DNA of 64,000 nucleotides from Perlucidibaca aquatica (GTDB lineage Bacteria > Pseudomonadota > Gammaproteobacteria > Pseudomonadales > Moraxellaceae), in the NCBI RefSeq assembly GCF_001676655.1, contig NZ_LZDB01000002.1, positions 558,001 through 622,000 on the forward strand. The letters are read 5' to 3'. The notes beneath the pieces were generated by a model that made no database searches, was not told the DNA's origin, and worked only from the letters and a program-made list of their open reading frames with translations. Below are positions 1-9,679 of the stretch, piece by piece. Made by a program: the position numbers and the translations under genes. Positions within the stretch are counted from its first letter, which is position 1. Each line of letters starts with the position of its first letter.

Positions 1-2
1 CG

Positions 3-488
3 GCCGTAAAGCCCGTTGCGAAACCTGCGGCAGCACCAGTAGCTGCACCCAAGGCGGCTCCTAAGCCTGTCGCCGCACCGGCTCCCGTTGTCGCTGCTCC
101 GGTTGCGGTCCAGCCCAGCCCAGAGCCAGCTGAGCTGGTGGCTGCTGCCGAAGCCGATAACGCCGAAGTTTTAGCGGATGTGGGTGCTGAACCCACGCTG
201 GAGTCTTTGCAGTCTGAGCGCACTCAGATGCTGCAGCAGATTACCGATTTGCAGACGCGAGTCACTGAGCTCGATCAGCAGATCTCCGCCCTTAATCCTG
301 AAGCTATGCCTGAAAGTGAGACACCCACAGCACTCGCCGAAACAGGGACCTCGCCCGCAGAACTGGACGAGGCGGCAAAGACGAAGCTGCTGGGATACAG
401 CTATTTCTCGAATGTGCTGCTGGTATTTTTAGGCTTGTTTTTGACGGGTATGTTTATCACTGAGCGTATCAGCGCCCGCAAGCGTTAA
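3..488 (+). CDS. FimV-like membrane protein, C-terminal part (5' end outside window)
   Basis: The frame is open from the window edge, so the true start lies upstream. What is visible is a long Ala/Pro/Val-rich linker, a short coiled coil (about residues 60-90 of the visible part, beginning near LESLQSERTQ), an acidic spacer, and a hydrophobic helix (NVLLVFLGLFLTGMF) ending in a positive tail SARKR. A linker plus coiled coil plus membrane helix resembles the middle of FimV/HubP polar-hub proteins, and fimV lies just upstream of truA-trpF in many Pseudomonadales. Against a full FimV, the frame stops right after the helix, so the cytoplasmic TPR part is missing, and truA is not present before trpF. 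It could instead be an unrelated single-pass protein. The family call is inference; the topology is read from the sequence. Confidence 0.5.
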   Translation, partial: AVKPVAKPAAAPVAAPKAAPKPVAAPAPVVAAPVAVQPSPEPAELVAAAEADNAEVLADVGAEPTLESLQSERTQMLQQITDLQTRVTELDQQISALNPEAMPESETPTALAETGTSPAELDEAAKTKLLGYSYFSNVLLVFLGLFLTGMFITERISARKR

Positions 489-531
489 TTTCGCTGGGTA
501 AAGTCGGGCTAAGGCACGACAAACCTCGCAC

Positions 532-580
532 AAAAGGCAGTGTCTGGTGCAACTTCACCTGACGCTGCCTTTTGCCTTTG
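532..580 (+). terminator. Hairpin terminator after the FimV-like gene
   Basis: AAAAGGCAG at 532-540 pairs with CTGCCTTTT at 565-573, and the inner arms (TGTCTGGTG with CACCTGACG) extend the stem with one wobble and one mismatch. A run of T follows. It separates the first gene from the trp block. Confidence 0.7.
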
Positions 581-621
581 CTACACTCGATTTCTGTTAA
601 AACTTTCTCACTGAGCGCACC

Positions 622-1257
622 TTGTCCACTCAAGCTTGTTCCCGTGTTCGCGTCAAAATCTGTGGCATCACACGAATTGACGATGCACTTTCGGCAGTGG
701 CGTCGGGCGCAGACGCTCTCGGCTTTGTGTTTCATTCCACCAGTCCGCGTGCGGTGACGCCAGCGCAAGCGGCTGCCATCATCGCCGTCTTGCCGCCTTT
801 TGTGACCACGGTGGGATTGTTTGTAGATGCCAGTGAGCAACGTATTCGCGACACCCTCGCGGAAGTCCCTTTGGATTGTTTGCAGTTCCATGGTGATGAG
901 CCAGAGTCAGCCTGCGTGATATACGGCCGCCCGTGGATCAAGGCCTTGCGCGTGCAGCCTGGCCAGGATGTGAGCGCGCTCATGGCGCAGTGGCCGCTGG
1001 CCTCGGGCATTTTGCTCGACGCCTATCACCCCACGCAGCATGGCGGCACGGGCTTGCAGTTCGATTGGGCCTTAGTGCCCAAACAAACCTCGCGCGCCAT
1101 TATTCTGGCCGGTGGTTTAACCCCGGAAAATGTCGCGCAAGCCATTATGCAAACACGGCCCTATGCGGTGGATGTGAGTGGCGGTGTTGAAGCGGCAAAA
1201 GGCGTAAAAGACGCCGTCAAAATTGAAGCTTTTCTGGCAGGAGTTCGCTCAGCATGA
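622..1257 (+). CDS. trpF: Phosphoribosylanthranilate isomerase
   Basis: This enzyme catalyses the Amadori rearrangement of N-(5'-phosphoribosyl)anthranilate to CdRP in cytosolic tryptophan synthesis. The 211-residue product is of normal length and is a TIM barrel. It has the N-terminal KICGIT motif with the catalytic Cys at residue 14, the LQFHGDE strand, the catalytic Asp in LLDAYHP, and the phosphate-binding stretches [10 protein letters not shown] and DVSGGVE. The start is a TTG; no strong ribosome site precedes it, but homologues begin only a few residues before the KICGIT strand, which fits. Its last bases overlap the trpB ATG by 4 (ATGA), so the two are translationally coupled. The preceding hairpin at 532-580 implies a promoter in 575-620, where a weak -10 (TACACT, 582-587) is the best I see. 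Confidence 0.95.
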   Translation: MSTQACSRVRVKICGITRIDDALSAVASGADALGFVFHSTSPRAVTPAQAAAIIAVLPPFVTTVGLFVDASEQRIRDTLAEVPLDCLQFHGDEPESACVIYGRPWIKALRVQPGQDVSALMAQWPLASGILLDAYHPTQHGGTGLQFDWALVPKQTSRAIILAGGLTPENVAQAIMQTRPYAVDVSGGVEAAKGVKDAVKIEAFLAGVRSA

Positions 1258-2477
1258 GTCAACCGGTAGATTTCTCGCAGTTCCCCGATGCCCGTGGCCG
1301 TTTTGGTAAGCACGGTGGCCGTTTTGTCTCGGAAACGCTGATGGGGGCGTTGGATGATCTCGACAAGCTCTATGCCCGTCTTAAGAACGATCCAGCCTTC
1401 ATGGCAGAGTTCGATCACGATCTGGCGCATTACGTGGGTCGTCCATCACCGCTGTATCACGCCGAGCGTTTGAGTCGTGAGCTCGGTGGCGCACAGATTT
1501 ACCTCAAGCGCGAAGATCTGAATCACACCGGCGCGCACAAGATCAACAACACCATCGGGCAGGCCTTGCTTGCCAAGCTGTCCGGCAAAACCCGCATCAT
1601 TGCAGAAACCGGGGCAGGGCAGCATGGCGTAGCAACAGCCACTATTGCGGCACGACTGGGCATGGAATGTGTAGTCTATATGGGCGCCGAAGACGTCAAG
1701 CGCCAGTCGCCGAATGTCTATCGCATGAAGTTGCTGGGCGCCACTGTGGTGCCGGTGACCTCGGGTTCGAAAACACTGAAAGATGCCCTCAACGAGGCCA
1801 TGCGTGATTGGGTCACCAACGTTGATGACACGTTCTACATCATCGGCACCGTCGCTGGCCCTGCGCCTTACCCCATGATGGTGCGTGACTTCCAATCGGT
1901 GATTGGTCGTGAAGCGCGCCGCCAATGCCTTGCGCAAACGGGAAAACTGCCCAATGCCTTGGTCGCCTGTGTCGGTGGCGGCTCTAACGCCATTGGCTTG
2001 TTCCACCCGTTCCTGGCCGATGAATCGGTGAAAATCTATGGCGTGGAAGCCGCAGGCCATGGCATTGCGGCTGGCGATGGCCAGCATTCGGCTCCACTGA
2101 ACGCGGGTCGTATGGGCGTCTTGCACGGTAACCGTACCTACCTCATGGCCGACGACAATGGCCAGATTATTGAAACGCATTCCTGCTCGGCCGGCTTGGA
2201 TTATCCCGGTGTGGGCCCGGAGCACAGCTGGTTGAAAGATATTGGCCGCGTGCAGTATGTCGCGATTAATGACACGGAAGCGCTGAATGGCTTCCACACG
2301 CTGACACGCAAAGAAGGCATTATTCCTGCGCTGGAATCCAGCCATGCAGTGGCCTACACCGTGAAACTGGCGCCGACCATGGCGAAAGACGAGATCATTA
2401 TTGTGAATTTATCGGGTCGTGGAGACAAAGACTTGATGACGGTAGCCGCGTTGGACGGCCTGGAGATGAAGCTGTGA
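1254..2477 (+). CDS. trpB: Tryptophan synthase beta chain
   Basis: TrpB condenses indole with L-serine using PLP and works as an alpha2beta2 complex with TrpA. The 407 residues match the usual length. Visible marks are the PLP lysine in HKINNT (Lys96), the GAGQHG loop, the PLP phosphate loop CVGGGSNA, and the C-terminal NLSGRGDKD. The N-terminal [14 protein letters not shown] is typical of the TrpB1 type that partners TrpA. It starts inside the end of trpF and its stop overlaps the trpA start, so trpF-trpB-trpA behave as one coupled unit. Confidence 0.98.
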   Translation: MSQPVDFSQFPDARGRFGKHGGRFVSETLMGALDDLDKLYARLKNDPAFMAEFDHDLAHYVGRPSPLYHAERLSRELGGAQIYLKREDLNHTGAHKINNTIGQALLAKLSGKTRIIAETGAGQHGVATATIAARLGMECVVYMGAEDVKRQSPNVYRMKLLGATVVPVTSGSKTLKDALNEAMRDWVTNVDDTFYIIGTVAGPAPYPMMVRDFQSVIGREARRQCLAQTGKLPNALVACVGGGSNAIGLFHPFLADESVKIYGVEAAGHGIAAGDGQHSAPLNAGRMGVLHGNRTYLMADDNGQIIETHSCSAGLDYPGVGPEHSWLKDIGRVQYVAINDTEALNGFHTLTRKEGIIPALESSHAVAYTVKLAPTMAKDEIIIVNLSGRGDKDLMTVAALDGLEMKL

Positions 2478-3280
2478 GTCGTTTAGCCCATCGTTTCGCG
2501 GCTCTGAAAGCGGCCGGACGCAAAGCCTTAATTCCGTACATTACGGCCGGTGATCCGGAGCCGGGTGTCACCGTGGCCGCCCTGCATGCGCTGGTGAAGG
2601 CGGGTGCTGACGTACTGGAATTGGGCGTGCCCTTTTCCGACCCCATGGCCGATGGCCCGACCATCACCTTTGGCCACGAGCGCGCCCTCAAGCATGGCGT
2701 GAGTCTGCGCCAAGTGCTGGCTATGGTCAGCGAGTTTCGTCAGCAAGACGACCACACGCCGGTGGTCTTAATGGGCTACCTCAATCCCGTTGAAATTATG
2801 GGTGTGGCGGCCTTCGCCGATGCGGCTAAAGCGGCGGGCGTGGATGGTGTGTTGACCGTTGATTTGCCGCCGGAAGAGGCCGAAGACCTCGACCTTGAGC
2901 TCAAACGAGTCGGTTTGGACCCCATTTATTTGTTGGCACCCACCACGTCGTTGGCACGGGCTAAACTCATTACCGATGCGGCCAGTGGCTATGTCTACTA
3001 TGTGTCGCTGAAGGGTGTGACGGGTGCCGCCACGCTCGATACTGACGCCGTTGCGGCGCGAATTGCTGAATTACGCAGCATCACGCAATTGCCCATTGGC
3101 GTTGGTTTTGGTATCAAGGACGCCACAACGGCAGCGGCCGTCGCGCGCCATGCCGATGGCGTGGTGGTAGGCTCGGTGCTAGTGCAGCGTTTGGGCGAAC
3201 TGGCCCACGATACTGCAGCGATTCCCGCTGCTTTGACCGCGATCTTGGCGCCCATGCGCGCCGCGATTGATCAGGCCTGA
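2474..3280 (+). CDS. trpA: Tryptophan synthase alpha chain
   Basis: TrpA cleaves indole-3-glycerol phosphate and channels indole to TrpB. The 268-residue TIM barrel shows both catalytic acids: Glu49 in [11 protein letters not shown] and Asp60 in MADGPTI. It also has the phosphate-binding GVGFGIKD segment. It begins with GTG inside the end of trpB (GTGA overlap), which fixes the start. Its order directly before accD is conserved in Pseudomonas and Acinetobacter. Confidence 0.98.
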   Translation: MSRLAHRFAALKAAGRKALIPYITAGDPEPGVTVAALHALVKAGADVLELGVPFSDPMADGPTITFGHERALKHGVSLRQVLAMVSEFRQQDDHTPVVLMGYLNPVEIMGVAAFADAAKAAGVDGVLTVDLPPEEAEDLDLELKRVGLDPIYLLAPTTSLARAKLITDAASGYVYYVSLKGVTGAATLDTDAVAARIAELRSITQLPIGVGFGIKDATTAAAVARHADGVVVGSVLVQRLGELAHDTAAIPAALTAILAPMRAAIDQA

Positions 3281-3324
3281 GGGCCATCTGAGCCGCCGCG
3301 ATCCGGTGGCTCTTGGGAGTCAAC

Positions 3325-4191
3325 ATGAGTGCAAACTGGCTGGAACGTATCCTGCCGAATGTGGGGCAACAAGGCCCGACAGATCGCCGAGCTTCAGTGC
3401 CGGAAGGCCTGTGGCGTAAGTGTCCTAAGTGCGAGTCCGTGCTCTATGAGGCTGAGGTGGAGCGCAATCAGCACGTCTGCCCGCGCTGCCAACATCATTT
3501 ACGTATCGGCGCTCGTGCGCGCATTGCGCTGACCCTAGATGCTGAAGGCCAAGAAGAACTCGCGGCCGATCTTGAACCGATTGATATCCTGCGTTTTAAA
3601 GACTCCAAGCGCTACGCCGACCGTATTGCTGAAGCGCAAGCCAGTACCGGCGAGAAAGATGCTTTGGTGGTGATTAAAGGCACGCTGAATAATTTACCCG
3701 TGGTGGTGGCGGCGTTTGAATTCGATTTCATGGGCGGCTCCATGGGCTCGGTGGTTGGTGGTCGTTTTGTGGCCGCCGCTGAGTACTGCTTGATCCACCG
3801 TGTGCCACTGATCTGCTTTGCCGCCTCGGGTGGCGCGCGCATGCAAGAAGCCTTGTTCTCGCTGATGCAAATGGCGAAAACCTCCGCCGCGTTAGAGCGT
3901 ATGAAGCAGGCTGGTGTGCCCTATATTTCTGTGCTCACCGACCCGGTCTATGGCGGTGTGTCGGCCAGTTTGGCCATGTTGGGCGATGTGAATGCGGCGG
4001 AACCTCATGCGCTGATTGGTTTCGCTGGCCCTCGTGTCATTGAACAAACCGTGCGTCAGAAGCTGCCGGAAGGCTTCCAGCGATCGGAGTTTTTGCTAGA
4101 GCATGGCACGGTAGACATCATCATTCACCGCCATGAAATGCGCGATACGTTGTTCCGTTTGTTGGCCAAGTTTACGCATTTCCCGGTGTGA
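3325..4191 (+). CDS. accD: Acetyl-CoA carboxylase carboxyltransferase subunit beta
   Basis: AccD is the beta subunit of the carboxyltransferase that makes malonyl-CoA, the first committed step of fatty acid synthesis; it pairs with AccA, not seen here. The protein is 288 residues. An N-terminal zinc ribbon has Cys33, Cys36, Cys52 and Cys55 (CPKC...CPRC), followed by the crotonase-like carboxyltransferase fold with [13 protein letters not shown] and [13 protein letters not shown] chose the ATG at 3325, which has GGGAG about 7 bases upstream, rather than the in-frame GTG at 3313. The last bases overlap the folC start. Confidence 0.97.
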   Translation: MSANWLERILPNVGQQGPTDRRASVPEGLWRKCPKCESVLYEAEVERNQHVCPRCQHHLRIGARARIALTLDAEGQEELAADLEPIDILRFKDSKRYADRIAEAQASTGEKDALVVIKGTLNNLPVVVAAFEFDFMGGSMGSVVGGRFVAAAEYCLIHRVPLICFAASGGARMQEALFSLMQMAKTSAALERMKQAGVPYISVLTDPVYGGVSASLAMLGDVNAAEPHALIGFAGPRVIEQTVRQKLPEGFQRSEFLLEHGTVDIIIHRHEMRDTLFRLLAKFTHFPV

Positions 4192-5453
4192 GCTCGCAGT
4201 CTAAGGCCGACTGGCTACACACCTTAGAGCGCCGTCACCCCAGTGCCATTGATATGGGGCTGGAGCGTGTCGGTCTTGTGGCGAATCGTCTCCATGTGCG
4301 TCAGTTTCAAGCGCCCGTGATTACCGTGGCCGGCACGAACGGCAAAGGCTCAACGGTGGCCACGTTAATGGCCCTGGGTCGTGCTGCGGGTTGGCGCGTC
4401 GCACACTACACCTCACCCCATTTAGTCGATTTCAATGAGCGCATCGGCATCAACGGCACGCTCATTAGTGATGCCGAACTCGTCTCCGCATTAGATGCCG
4501 TTGAAGCCGTGCGGGGCGATATTTCGCTGACCTATTTTGAACACACCACCTTGGCGGCCTTCTACTGGTTTCAGCAGCAGGCGCCGGACTTAGTCGTGCT
4601 GGAAGTGGGCTTGGGCGGTCGCTTGGATGCCGTGAACTTAGTCGATGCCACCGTGGCCGTGATCACCAGTGTCGATCTCGATCATCAGGACTGGCTGGGC
4701 GATACCATTGCAGCCATTGCCAAAGAAAAGGCCGGTGTTATGCGTGCAGGATGCCCGGTGGTCCTGGGTGAGCGTGAGCCGCACTCGGTGTTGTTGATGC
4801 AGGCACAGTCACTATCGGCACCGATGTGGCAAAAAGGGCAGCATTACGATTTCGCAGACCTCGACGAGGCCGGCGCATGGTCTTGGCAAGCTGGCGATAC
4901 GCTTTACACCGACTTGCCTGCACCTAGTGTGGTCTGTGATAACGCGGCCACCGCCATAGCCGCTTTGCACGCACTGGCAGCAGTAAGCGACCTACGCATC
5001 AGCGAGGCGGCGATTCGGCAGGGCTTGCCTCACGCCTATGTCACCGGGCGCTTGCAGCGCTTAACCGGGCTGCCTGAAGTCTGGGTCGATGTCGGGCATA
5101 ATCCGCACGGCGCACGCTTTCTTTGGCAGCATTTGCCGAAACCCCTGCCGGGCCAGCGTACCCATGCTGTCTTCGCTATGTTGCAGGATAAGGATGTGGC
5201 GGGCGTGATCGCGGCATCGGCAGAGTCGGTGGATTGTTGGTGGTTGGCGGACTTGTCGGGCCCGCGAGGCCAAACGGCAGCGCGATTAGCCGACCAGCTC
5301 CAGCAAGCGCTCAGCAACCCCTGTATTGGCGGGCAATTTACAACGGTGGAGTCGGCGCTCAGCGCAGCTCGCCAAGCACTTCAAGGAGGCGATAGAATCG
5401 TTGTTTTCGGATCATTTCTAACGGTCGCGGCCGTTTTGTCAGCAGGTGCGTGA
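4188..5453 (+). CDS. folC: Bifunctional dihydrofolate synthase / folylpolyglutamate synthase
   Basis: FolC adds glutamate to dihydropteroate and to reduced folates, using ATP. The 421 residues carry the Mur-ligase P-loop GTNGKGST (residues 49-56), the HLVDFNERI substrate loop, and [12 protein letters not shown] with [11 protein letters not shown] of the central domain. The GTG start overlaps the accD stop by 4 bases, and homologues also begin shortly before the P-loop. accD-folC-dedD-cvpA-purF is a classic gammaproteobacterial order, also found in E. coli. Confidence 0.96.
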   Translation: MSSQSKADWLHTLERRHPSAIDMGLERVGLVANRLHVRQFQAPVITVAGTNGKGSTVATLMALGRAAGWRVAHYTSPHLVDFNERIGINGTLISDAELVSALDAVEAVRGDISLTYFEHTTLAAFYWFQQQAPDLVVLEVGLGGRLDAVNLVDATVAVITSVDLDHQDWLGDTIAAIAKEKAGVMRAGCPVVLGEREPHSVLLMQAQSLSAPMWQKGQHYDFADLDEAGAWSWQAGDTLYTDLPAPSVVCDNAATAIAALHALAAVSDLRISEAAIRQGLPHAYVTGRLQRLTGLPEVWVDVGHNPHGARFLWQHLPKPLPGQRTHAVFAMLQDKDVAGVIAASAESVDCWWLADLSGPRGQTAARLADQLQQALSNPCIGGQFTTVESALSAARQALQGGDRIVVFGSFLTVAAVLSAGA

Positions 5454-5456
5454 GTC

Positions 5457-6341
5457 ATGGATATCGCAGTGAAGCAACGAATTTTAGGTGGCGTGGTGCT
5501 GCTGGCTGCCGCGATTCTGTTTCTGCCGGTTTTGCTTGAAGGCGCCGGGGTTCAAGCGCTGCGTCCACCCACACCGCCTTCGGCGCCATCAACGCCAACC
5601 ACGCAGGACTTAGCCCCAGCGCTGCAGCAGCAAGCGCAAGACATGGCGAAAGAGATCAGCGCCAGTCACGGCGAGCCCACGTTTTATCCCGTAGAGCCCG
5701 CGATCACGGAAGAGCCAGCGCCCACACCGGCCACGCCAGAGCAATTCCGTTTGCAAGAACCCGCCACTCGTCCTGCGCCCGGCACGGATGCATTAGCCGA
5801 GCAACAGCTCGCGGCAAATCTTGCTGCCGAGAAGGCCGCAACGTTAAAAGCTGAGGCTGCTGCAGCGGCGGCTGCACAAGCTAAGTTAGATGATCAGTCC
5901 GTGGTAAAAACGGCAGCAGAAAAGAAAGCTCTAGCTGACAAAGCCCTAGCCGAGAAAAAAGCCTTAGCCGAGAAGAAGGCTGCTGCAGAAAAGACCGCTG
6001 CAGATAAGGCCAAGGCCGAAAAACTTGCGGCCGAAAAAGCGGTAGCCGATAAAAAGGCAGCTGTCGCACAAGCCACCAAAACACCGACAGATCCGGATCC
6101 GGCCTTGCCTCAGGCCTGGGTGGTGCAGGTGGCCCGTCTTAATGCGCCCGAGAAAGCCAATGCCTTGGTGGAGAAGCTGCGCGCCAAAGGTTATCGCGCC
6201 AGTTCGGCAGGTACGGGCGATAGCTGGCGCGTCATTATTGGCCCAGAGCTCGATAAGTCAGTGGCCGAATCTATTAAGCGGCGTTTAGCGGAAGATCCCC
6301 AGCTAAAATTGAGTGGCTGGATTCAAGCCTATCGCCCGTGA
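5457..6341 (+). CDS. dedD: DedD-like SPOR-domain cell-division protein
   Basis: The 294 residues have three parts. The first is a short cytoplasmic start and one membrane helix (about residues 8-28, ILGGVVLLAAAILFLPVLLE). The second is a long periplasmic low-complexity region, Pro-rich then a TolA-like run of Ala/Lys/Glu repeats (about residues 125-210, units like AEKKALAEKKAAAEK). The third is a C-terminal SPOR domain (about 220-294, from WVVQVARLNAPEKANAL) that binds denuded peptidoglycan at the septum. Position between folC and cvpA matches dedD of E. coli. The Ala/Lys part is expected to be a long helix and evolves by repeat slippage, so its length says little. Confidence 0.88.
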   Translation: MDIAVKQRILGGVVLLAAAILFLPVLLEGAGVQALRPPTPPSAPSTPTTQDLAPALQQQAQDMAKEISASHGEPTFYPVEPAITEEPAPTPATPEQFRLQEPATRPAPGTDALAEQQLAANLAAEKAATLKAEAAAAAAAQAKLDDQSVVKTAAEKKALADKALAEKKALAEKKAAAEKTAADKAKAEKLAAEKAVADKKAAVAQATKTPTDPDPALPQAWVVQVARLNAPEKANALVEKLRAKGYRASSAGTGDSWRVIIGPELDKSVAESIKRRLAEDPQLKLSGWIQAYRP

Positions 6342-6360
6342 GTTTGGTATGATGCGCGCC
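6322..6360 (+). promoter_or_regulatory. Putative promoter for cvpA-purF with GC-rich discriminator
   Basis: TATGAT at 6348-6353 is followed at once by GCGCGCC (6354-6360), the same arrangement as at the tRNA-Val and gltX promoters in this window. The -35 is poor (AAGCCT at the 17-base spacing, or TTCAAG at 6322). The site straddles the end of dedD and would give an internal promoter for cvpA-purF-metZ. Confidence 0.45.
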
Positions 6361-6409
6361 CAGATTGCTACCCCTTACTGTCCCTAATACGGGCAGGTTA
6401 GCGAGCCTT

Positions 6410-6928
6410 ATGCATCCTGCAGATTTAGTCATCTTATCGGTTCTGGCGCTTTCGCTGATTTTTGGCTTTATGCGCGGTTTCGTGCGCGAAGCCTTTGCCT
6501 TAGCGGGCTGGGTGCTGGCCATCATCATTGCGCGCAGCTTTAACGAGCCCTTAGCCGCTTGGTTAGCGGGTTTTGTTAGCACTCCCTCAATACGCCTCGT
6601 GTTGTCTTATGGCGGTCTATTTTTTGGCACTTTGTTGACCTTTAGCCTACTTGGCACCGTGCTGCGTCAAGTGGTGCATGGTGGTGGCTTGAGCTTGATC
6701 GATCGCTTTATGGGCGGCATTTTTGGGGCGCTACGGGGCGGATTGCTGGTGCTTATCGCACTCATGCTCATGGCGCCTTTCGTGAAGCATGACAGCTGGT
6801 ATCGCAACGCCTTGCTGCCAAAAACCTTTTTGCAATATGAATCTCTGGCGCGCTCGCTACAGCAGCAAGCGTTAACGCTGGTTCGTCCTATCCCTTCGGC
6901 GTCTCCGACGTCGAAATCGTCACCCTGA
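6410..6928 (+). CDS. cvpA: CvpA family inner-membrane protein
   Basis: CvpA is a small multi-spanning membrane protein that in E. coli is needed for colicin V production and is linked to envelope stress; its biochemical role is not settled. From the ATG at 6410 it is 172 residues, near the 162 of E. coli. An upstream in-frame TTG would add an unlikely polar extension. Four hydrophobic segments are visible, beginning with ADLVILSVLALSLIFGFMRG; the GFMRGFVREAFALAGW motif is typical. It directly precedes purF, as in E. coli and Pseudomonas. Confidence 0.92.
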   Translation: MHPADLVILSVLALSLIFGFMRGFVREAFALAGWVLAIIIARSFNEPLAAWLAGFVSTPSIRLVLSYGGLFFGTLLTFSLLGTVLRQVVHGGGLSLIDRFMGGIFGALRGGLLVLIALMLMAPFVKHDSWYRNALLPKTFLQYESLARSLQQQALTLVRPIPSASPTSKSSP

Positions 6929-6937
6929 GAGGTTGCC

Positions 6938-8443
6938 ATGTGCGGAATTGTTGCCATTGCCGGAAAGACGCCGGTCAATCAGGCGTTGTATGACGCCCTG
7001 ACGGTATTGCAACACCGAGGCCAGGATGCTGCCGGTATTGTTACCAGTGAACATGGTCGCCTATTTTTACGCAAAGAAAACGGCATGGTGCGCGACGTGT
7101 TCCATACCCGTCACATGCTGCGCTTGGCTGGCAACTTTGGTATTGGCCATGTTCGTTACCCCACTGCGGGCTCGTCCAGCTCGGCTGAAGCTCAGCCGTT
7201 CTATGTGAACTCGCCATACGGCATTACGCTGGCGCATAACGGTAATTTGACCAATGCCCAAGAGTTGGCCAAGGCCATCTTTCTCACCGATTTGCGCCAC
7301 GTTAATACCGACTCCGACTCCGAAGTACTGCTCAATATTTTTGCCCATGAGCTGCAAGCCAACGGCAAAATCGCCCCCAGTGTGGATGACATTTTTGCTG
7401 CCGTGAGTGGCGTGCATAAGCGCTGTCGTGGTGCTTACGCGGTGGTGGCCATGATTACTGGCTATGGCATTGTGGGTTTCCGCGACCCCTTCGGCATTCG
7501 CCCCATTATTTTTGGTGAGCGCGATACGCCAGACGGCAAAGAGTACATCGTGGCCTCGGAATCGGTGGCTGTAACCTCGCTGGGCTTTCGCGTGGTACGC
7601 GATTTGTTGCCGGGCGAAGCGGTCTTTATTAACGAAGCGGGTGAGTTGTTCACGCGCCAGTGCGCGGAAAATCCCGTGTACTCGCCGTGCATTTTCGAGC
7701 ACGTGTATTTCGCACGCCCCGACTCCATCATTGACAATATTTCAGTGTACAAAGCGCGACTGCGCATGGGTGAGAAGCTAGCCAATACCATTACCCGCGA
7801 CTATCCCGATCTGAACATTGATGTGGTCATGCCTATTCCAGACACCAGCCGCACGGCGGCTCTGGAGCTGGCAAACCAACTCAATGTCAAGTATCGCGAA
7901 GGTTTCATGAAGAACCGCTACATCGGCCGTACCTTCATCATGCCGGGGCAGGGCCAGCGCAAAAAGTCGGTGCGTCAAAAGCTCAACCCGATTGAGCTGG
8001 AGTTTGCTGGTAAGAATGTACTACTGGTGGATGACTCCATTGTGCGCGGCACCACCTGTCGCGAAATCATTCAAATGGCGCGCGATGCGGGCGCGAATAA
8101 GGTCTATTTCGCCTCGGCAGCGCCTGCGGTCAAGTTTCCGAATGTCTACGGTATTGATATGCCAGCCAAGGACGAGCTCATCGCGCACGGTCGTACCGAT
8201 CAAGAGGTCTGTGATTTGATTGGTGCGGACGCGCTGATTTATCAAAAGCTCGAAGATTTGATCTCAGCCGCGCGCGAAGGCAATCCGGACATTCAACAAT
8301 TTGATTGCTCCGTGTTTAACGGCGAATATGTGACAGGCGATATTGATGATGCCTATCTCGATAAGCTACAGGCGTCACGCAGCGATTCGGCCAAAAAGCA
8401 AAGCCGTCACGGCTCCACCATGGTAGACCTCGCCAACGGCTAA
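6938..8443 (+). CDS. purF: Amidophosphoribosyltransferase
   Basis: PurF makes phosphoribosylamine from PRPP and glutamine, the first committed step of purine synthesis. The 501 residues show the N-terminal glutaminase nucleophile Cys2 (MCGIVAIAG, Met removed), the HRGQDAAGI and GIGHVRYPT glutaminase motifs, and the PRPP-binding [10 protein letters not shown] (residues 364-373). No long propeptide precedes Cys2, as in the E. coli type. It lies 9 bases after cvpA and 24 before metZ, all read together. Confidence 0.98.
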   Translation: MCGIVAIAGKTPVNQALYDALTVLQHRGQDAAGIVTSEHGRLFLRKENGMVRDVFHTRHMLRLAGNFGIGHVRYPTAGSSSSAEAQPFYVNSPYGITLAHNGNLTNAQELAKAIFLTDLRHVNTDSDSEVLLNIFAHELQANGKIAPSVDDIFAAVSGVHKRCRGAYAVVAMITGYGIVGFRDPFGIRPIIFGERDTPDGKEYIVASESVAVTSLGFRVVRDLLPGEAVFINEAGELFTRQCAENPVYSPCIFEHVYFARPDSIIDNISVYKARLRMGEKLANTITRDYPDLNIDVVMPIPDTSRTAALELANQLNVKYREGFMKNRYIGRTFIMPGQGQRKKSVRQKLNPIELEFAGKNVLLVDDSIVRGTTCREIIQMARDAGANKVYFASAAPAVKFPNVYGIDMPAKDELIAHGRTDQEVCDLIGADALIYQKLEDLISAAREGNPDIQQFDCSVFNGEYVTGDIDDAYLDKLQASRSDSAKKQSRHGSTMVDLANG

Positions 8444-8467
8444 GCCCGTTGGGCTTGGGAGAAAACG

Positions 8468-9679
8468 ATGTCTGATGTGCCCGAGAACACCACGCCTGCG
8501 CCGTTTGATATTGCAGGGTTTGATACCTTGGCGGTGCGTGCCGGTAATTTTCGTTCGGCTGAAGGTGAGCACTCCGAGTCAATTTACCTGACCTCGTCGT
8601 TTGTCTTTGCTAGTGCCGCCGAAGCGGCGGCGCGATTCGGCGGTACCGAAGCCGGCAATATTTACTCGCGTTTTACCAACCCCACGGTGCGCGGCTTTGA
8701 AGAAAAACTGGCAGCCTTGGAGGGTGGAGCCCGCGCCGTGGCCACCAGCTCGGGCATGGCCGCCATCCTTGCCACCGTGCTCGGGTTGCTGAAAGCCGGC
8801 GATGAGATCGTCGCGTCGCAAAGCCTGTTCGGCACCACCAATGTCTTGTTCGACAAATACGCTCGCAAGTTCGGCATCACCACGCGCTTTGTGCCGTTGG
8901 CGGATCTGGACAGCTGGCGCGCCGCCATTACGCCGGCGACCAAGCTGTTCTTTGTGGAAACGCCCAGCAACCCCTTGGGCGAGCTCGTGGATATTTCGGC
9001 CTTAAGCCAGATCGCGCATGAGCACGGCATCTTGCTCGCGGTCGATAATTGCTTTTGTACGCCGGCGCTGCAAAAGCCGCTGGCCTTGGGCGCTGACTTA
9101 GTTATTCACTCCGCCACCAAATACCTTGATGGCCAAGGTCGTTGTTTGGGTGGCGCGGTGGTGGGGCCGCACAAGCTCATGGAAGACATTTACGGCGTGG
9201 TGCGCACCTGCGGCCCGTCACTCAGCCCGTTCAATGCGTGGGTGTTTCTGAAGGGCCTGGAGACCTTGCGTTTGCGTATGGAGGCTCACTCAGCGCAGGC
9301 GTTGAAACTAGCGCAATGGCTGCAAGCGCAGCCGGGCATTGCCGCCGTGCATTACCCCGGTTTAGCGTCACATCCTCAGCATGAATTGGCTAAGCGCCAG
9401 CAGCGTGGCTTTGGTGGCGTGCTGTCGTTTGAATTGGCGGGTGGGCGTGAGGCCGCATGGCGATTTATCGATGCCACCCAGGTCATGTCCATTACCGCTA
9501 ACTTGGGCGATACCCGCACCACCATTACGCATCCCGGCTCCACCACGCATGGCCGTTTAAGCCCGGAAGCGAAAGCGGCGGCTCGCATCAGTGAAGGCCT
9601 AATTCGTATTGCTGTGGGCTTAGAAGATATCGACGACCTGATCGCGGACTGTCAGCGCGGCTTACTGGCGCAATCATGA
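8468..9679 (+). CDS. metZ: O-succinylhomoserine sulfhydrylase
   Basis: MetZ uses PLP and sulfide to convert O-succinylhomoserine directly to homocysteine, the route used by Pseudomonas instead of MetB/MetC trans-sulfuration. The 403 residues are a Cys/Met-metabolism fold-type I enzyme: ATSSGMAAI, VETPSNP, the Schiff-base lysine Lys218 in HSATKYLDGQGR, and the C-terminal SLGDTRTT-like stretch (here NLGDTRTTITHP). GGGAG lies about 8 bases before the ATG. purF-metZ adjacency is the Pseudomonas order, which favours MetZ over cystathionine gamma-synthase. Confidence 0.94.
   Translation: MSDVPENTTPAPFDIAGFDTLAVRAGNFRSAEGEHSESIYLTSSFVFASAAEAAARFGGTEAGNIYSRFTNPTVRGFEEKLAALEGGARAVATSSGMAAILATVLGLLKAGDEIVASQSLFGTTNVLFDKYARKFGITTRFVPLADLDSWRAAITPATKLFFVETPSNPLGELVDISALSQIAHEHGILLAVDNCFCTPALQKPLALGADLVIHSATKYLDGQGRCLGGAVVGPHKLMEDIYGVVRTCGPSLSPFNAWVFLKGLETLRLRMEAHSAQALKLAQWLQAQPGIAAVHYPGLASHPQHELAKRQQRGFGGVLSFELAGGREAAWRFIDATQVMSITANLGDTRTTITHPGSTTHGRLSPEAKAAARISEGLIRIAVGLEDIDDLIADCQRGLLAQS

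Noticed and set aside
1446..2345. 299-codon open frame on the minus strand
   Set aside because: Antisense of trpB, a clear and complete enzyme; the product shows no family marks.
5820..6080. Lys/Ala repeats as a separate tolA gene
   Set aside because: They are in frame with the membrane helix and the SPOR domain of one DedD-like protein.
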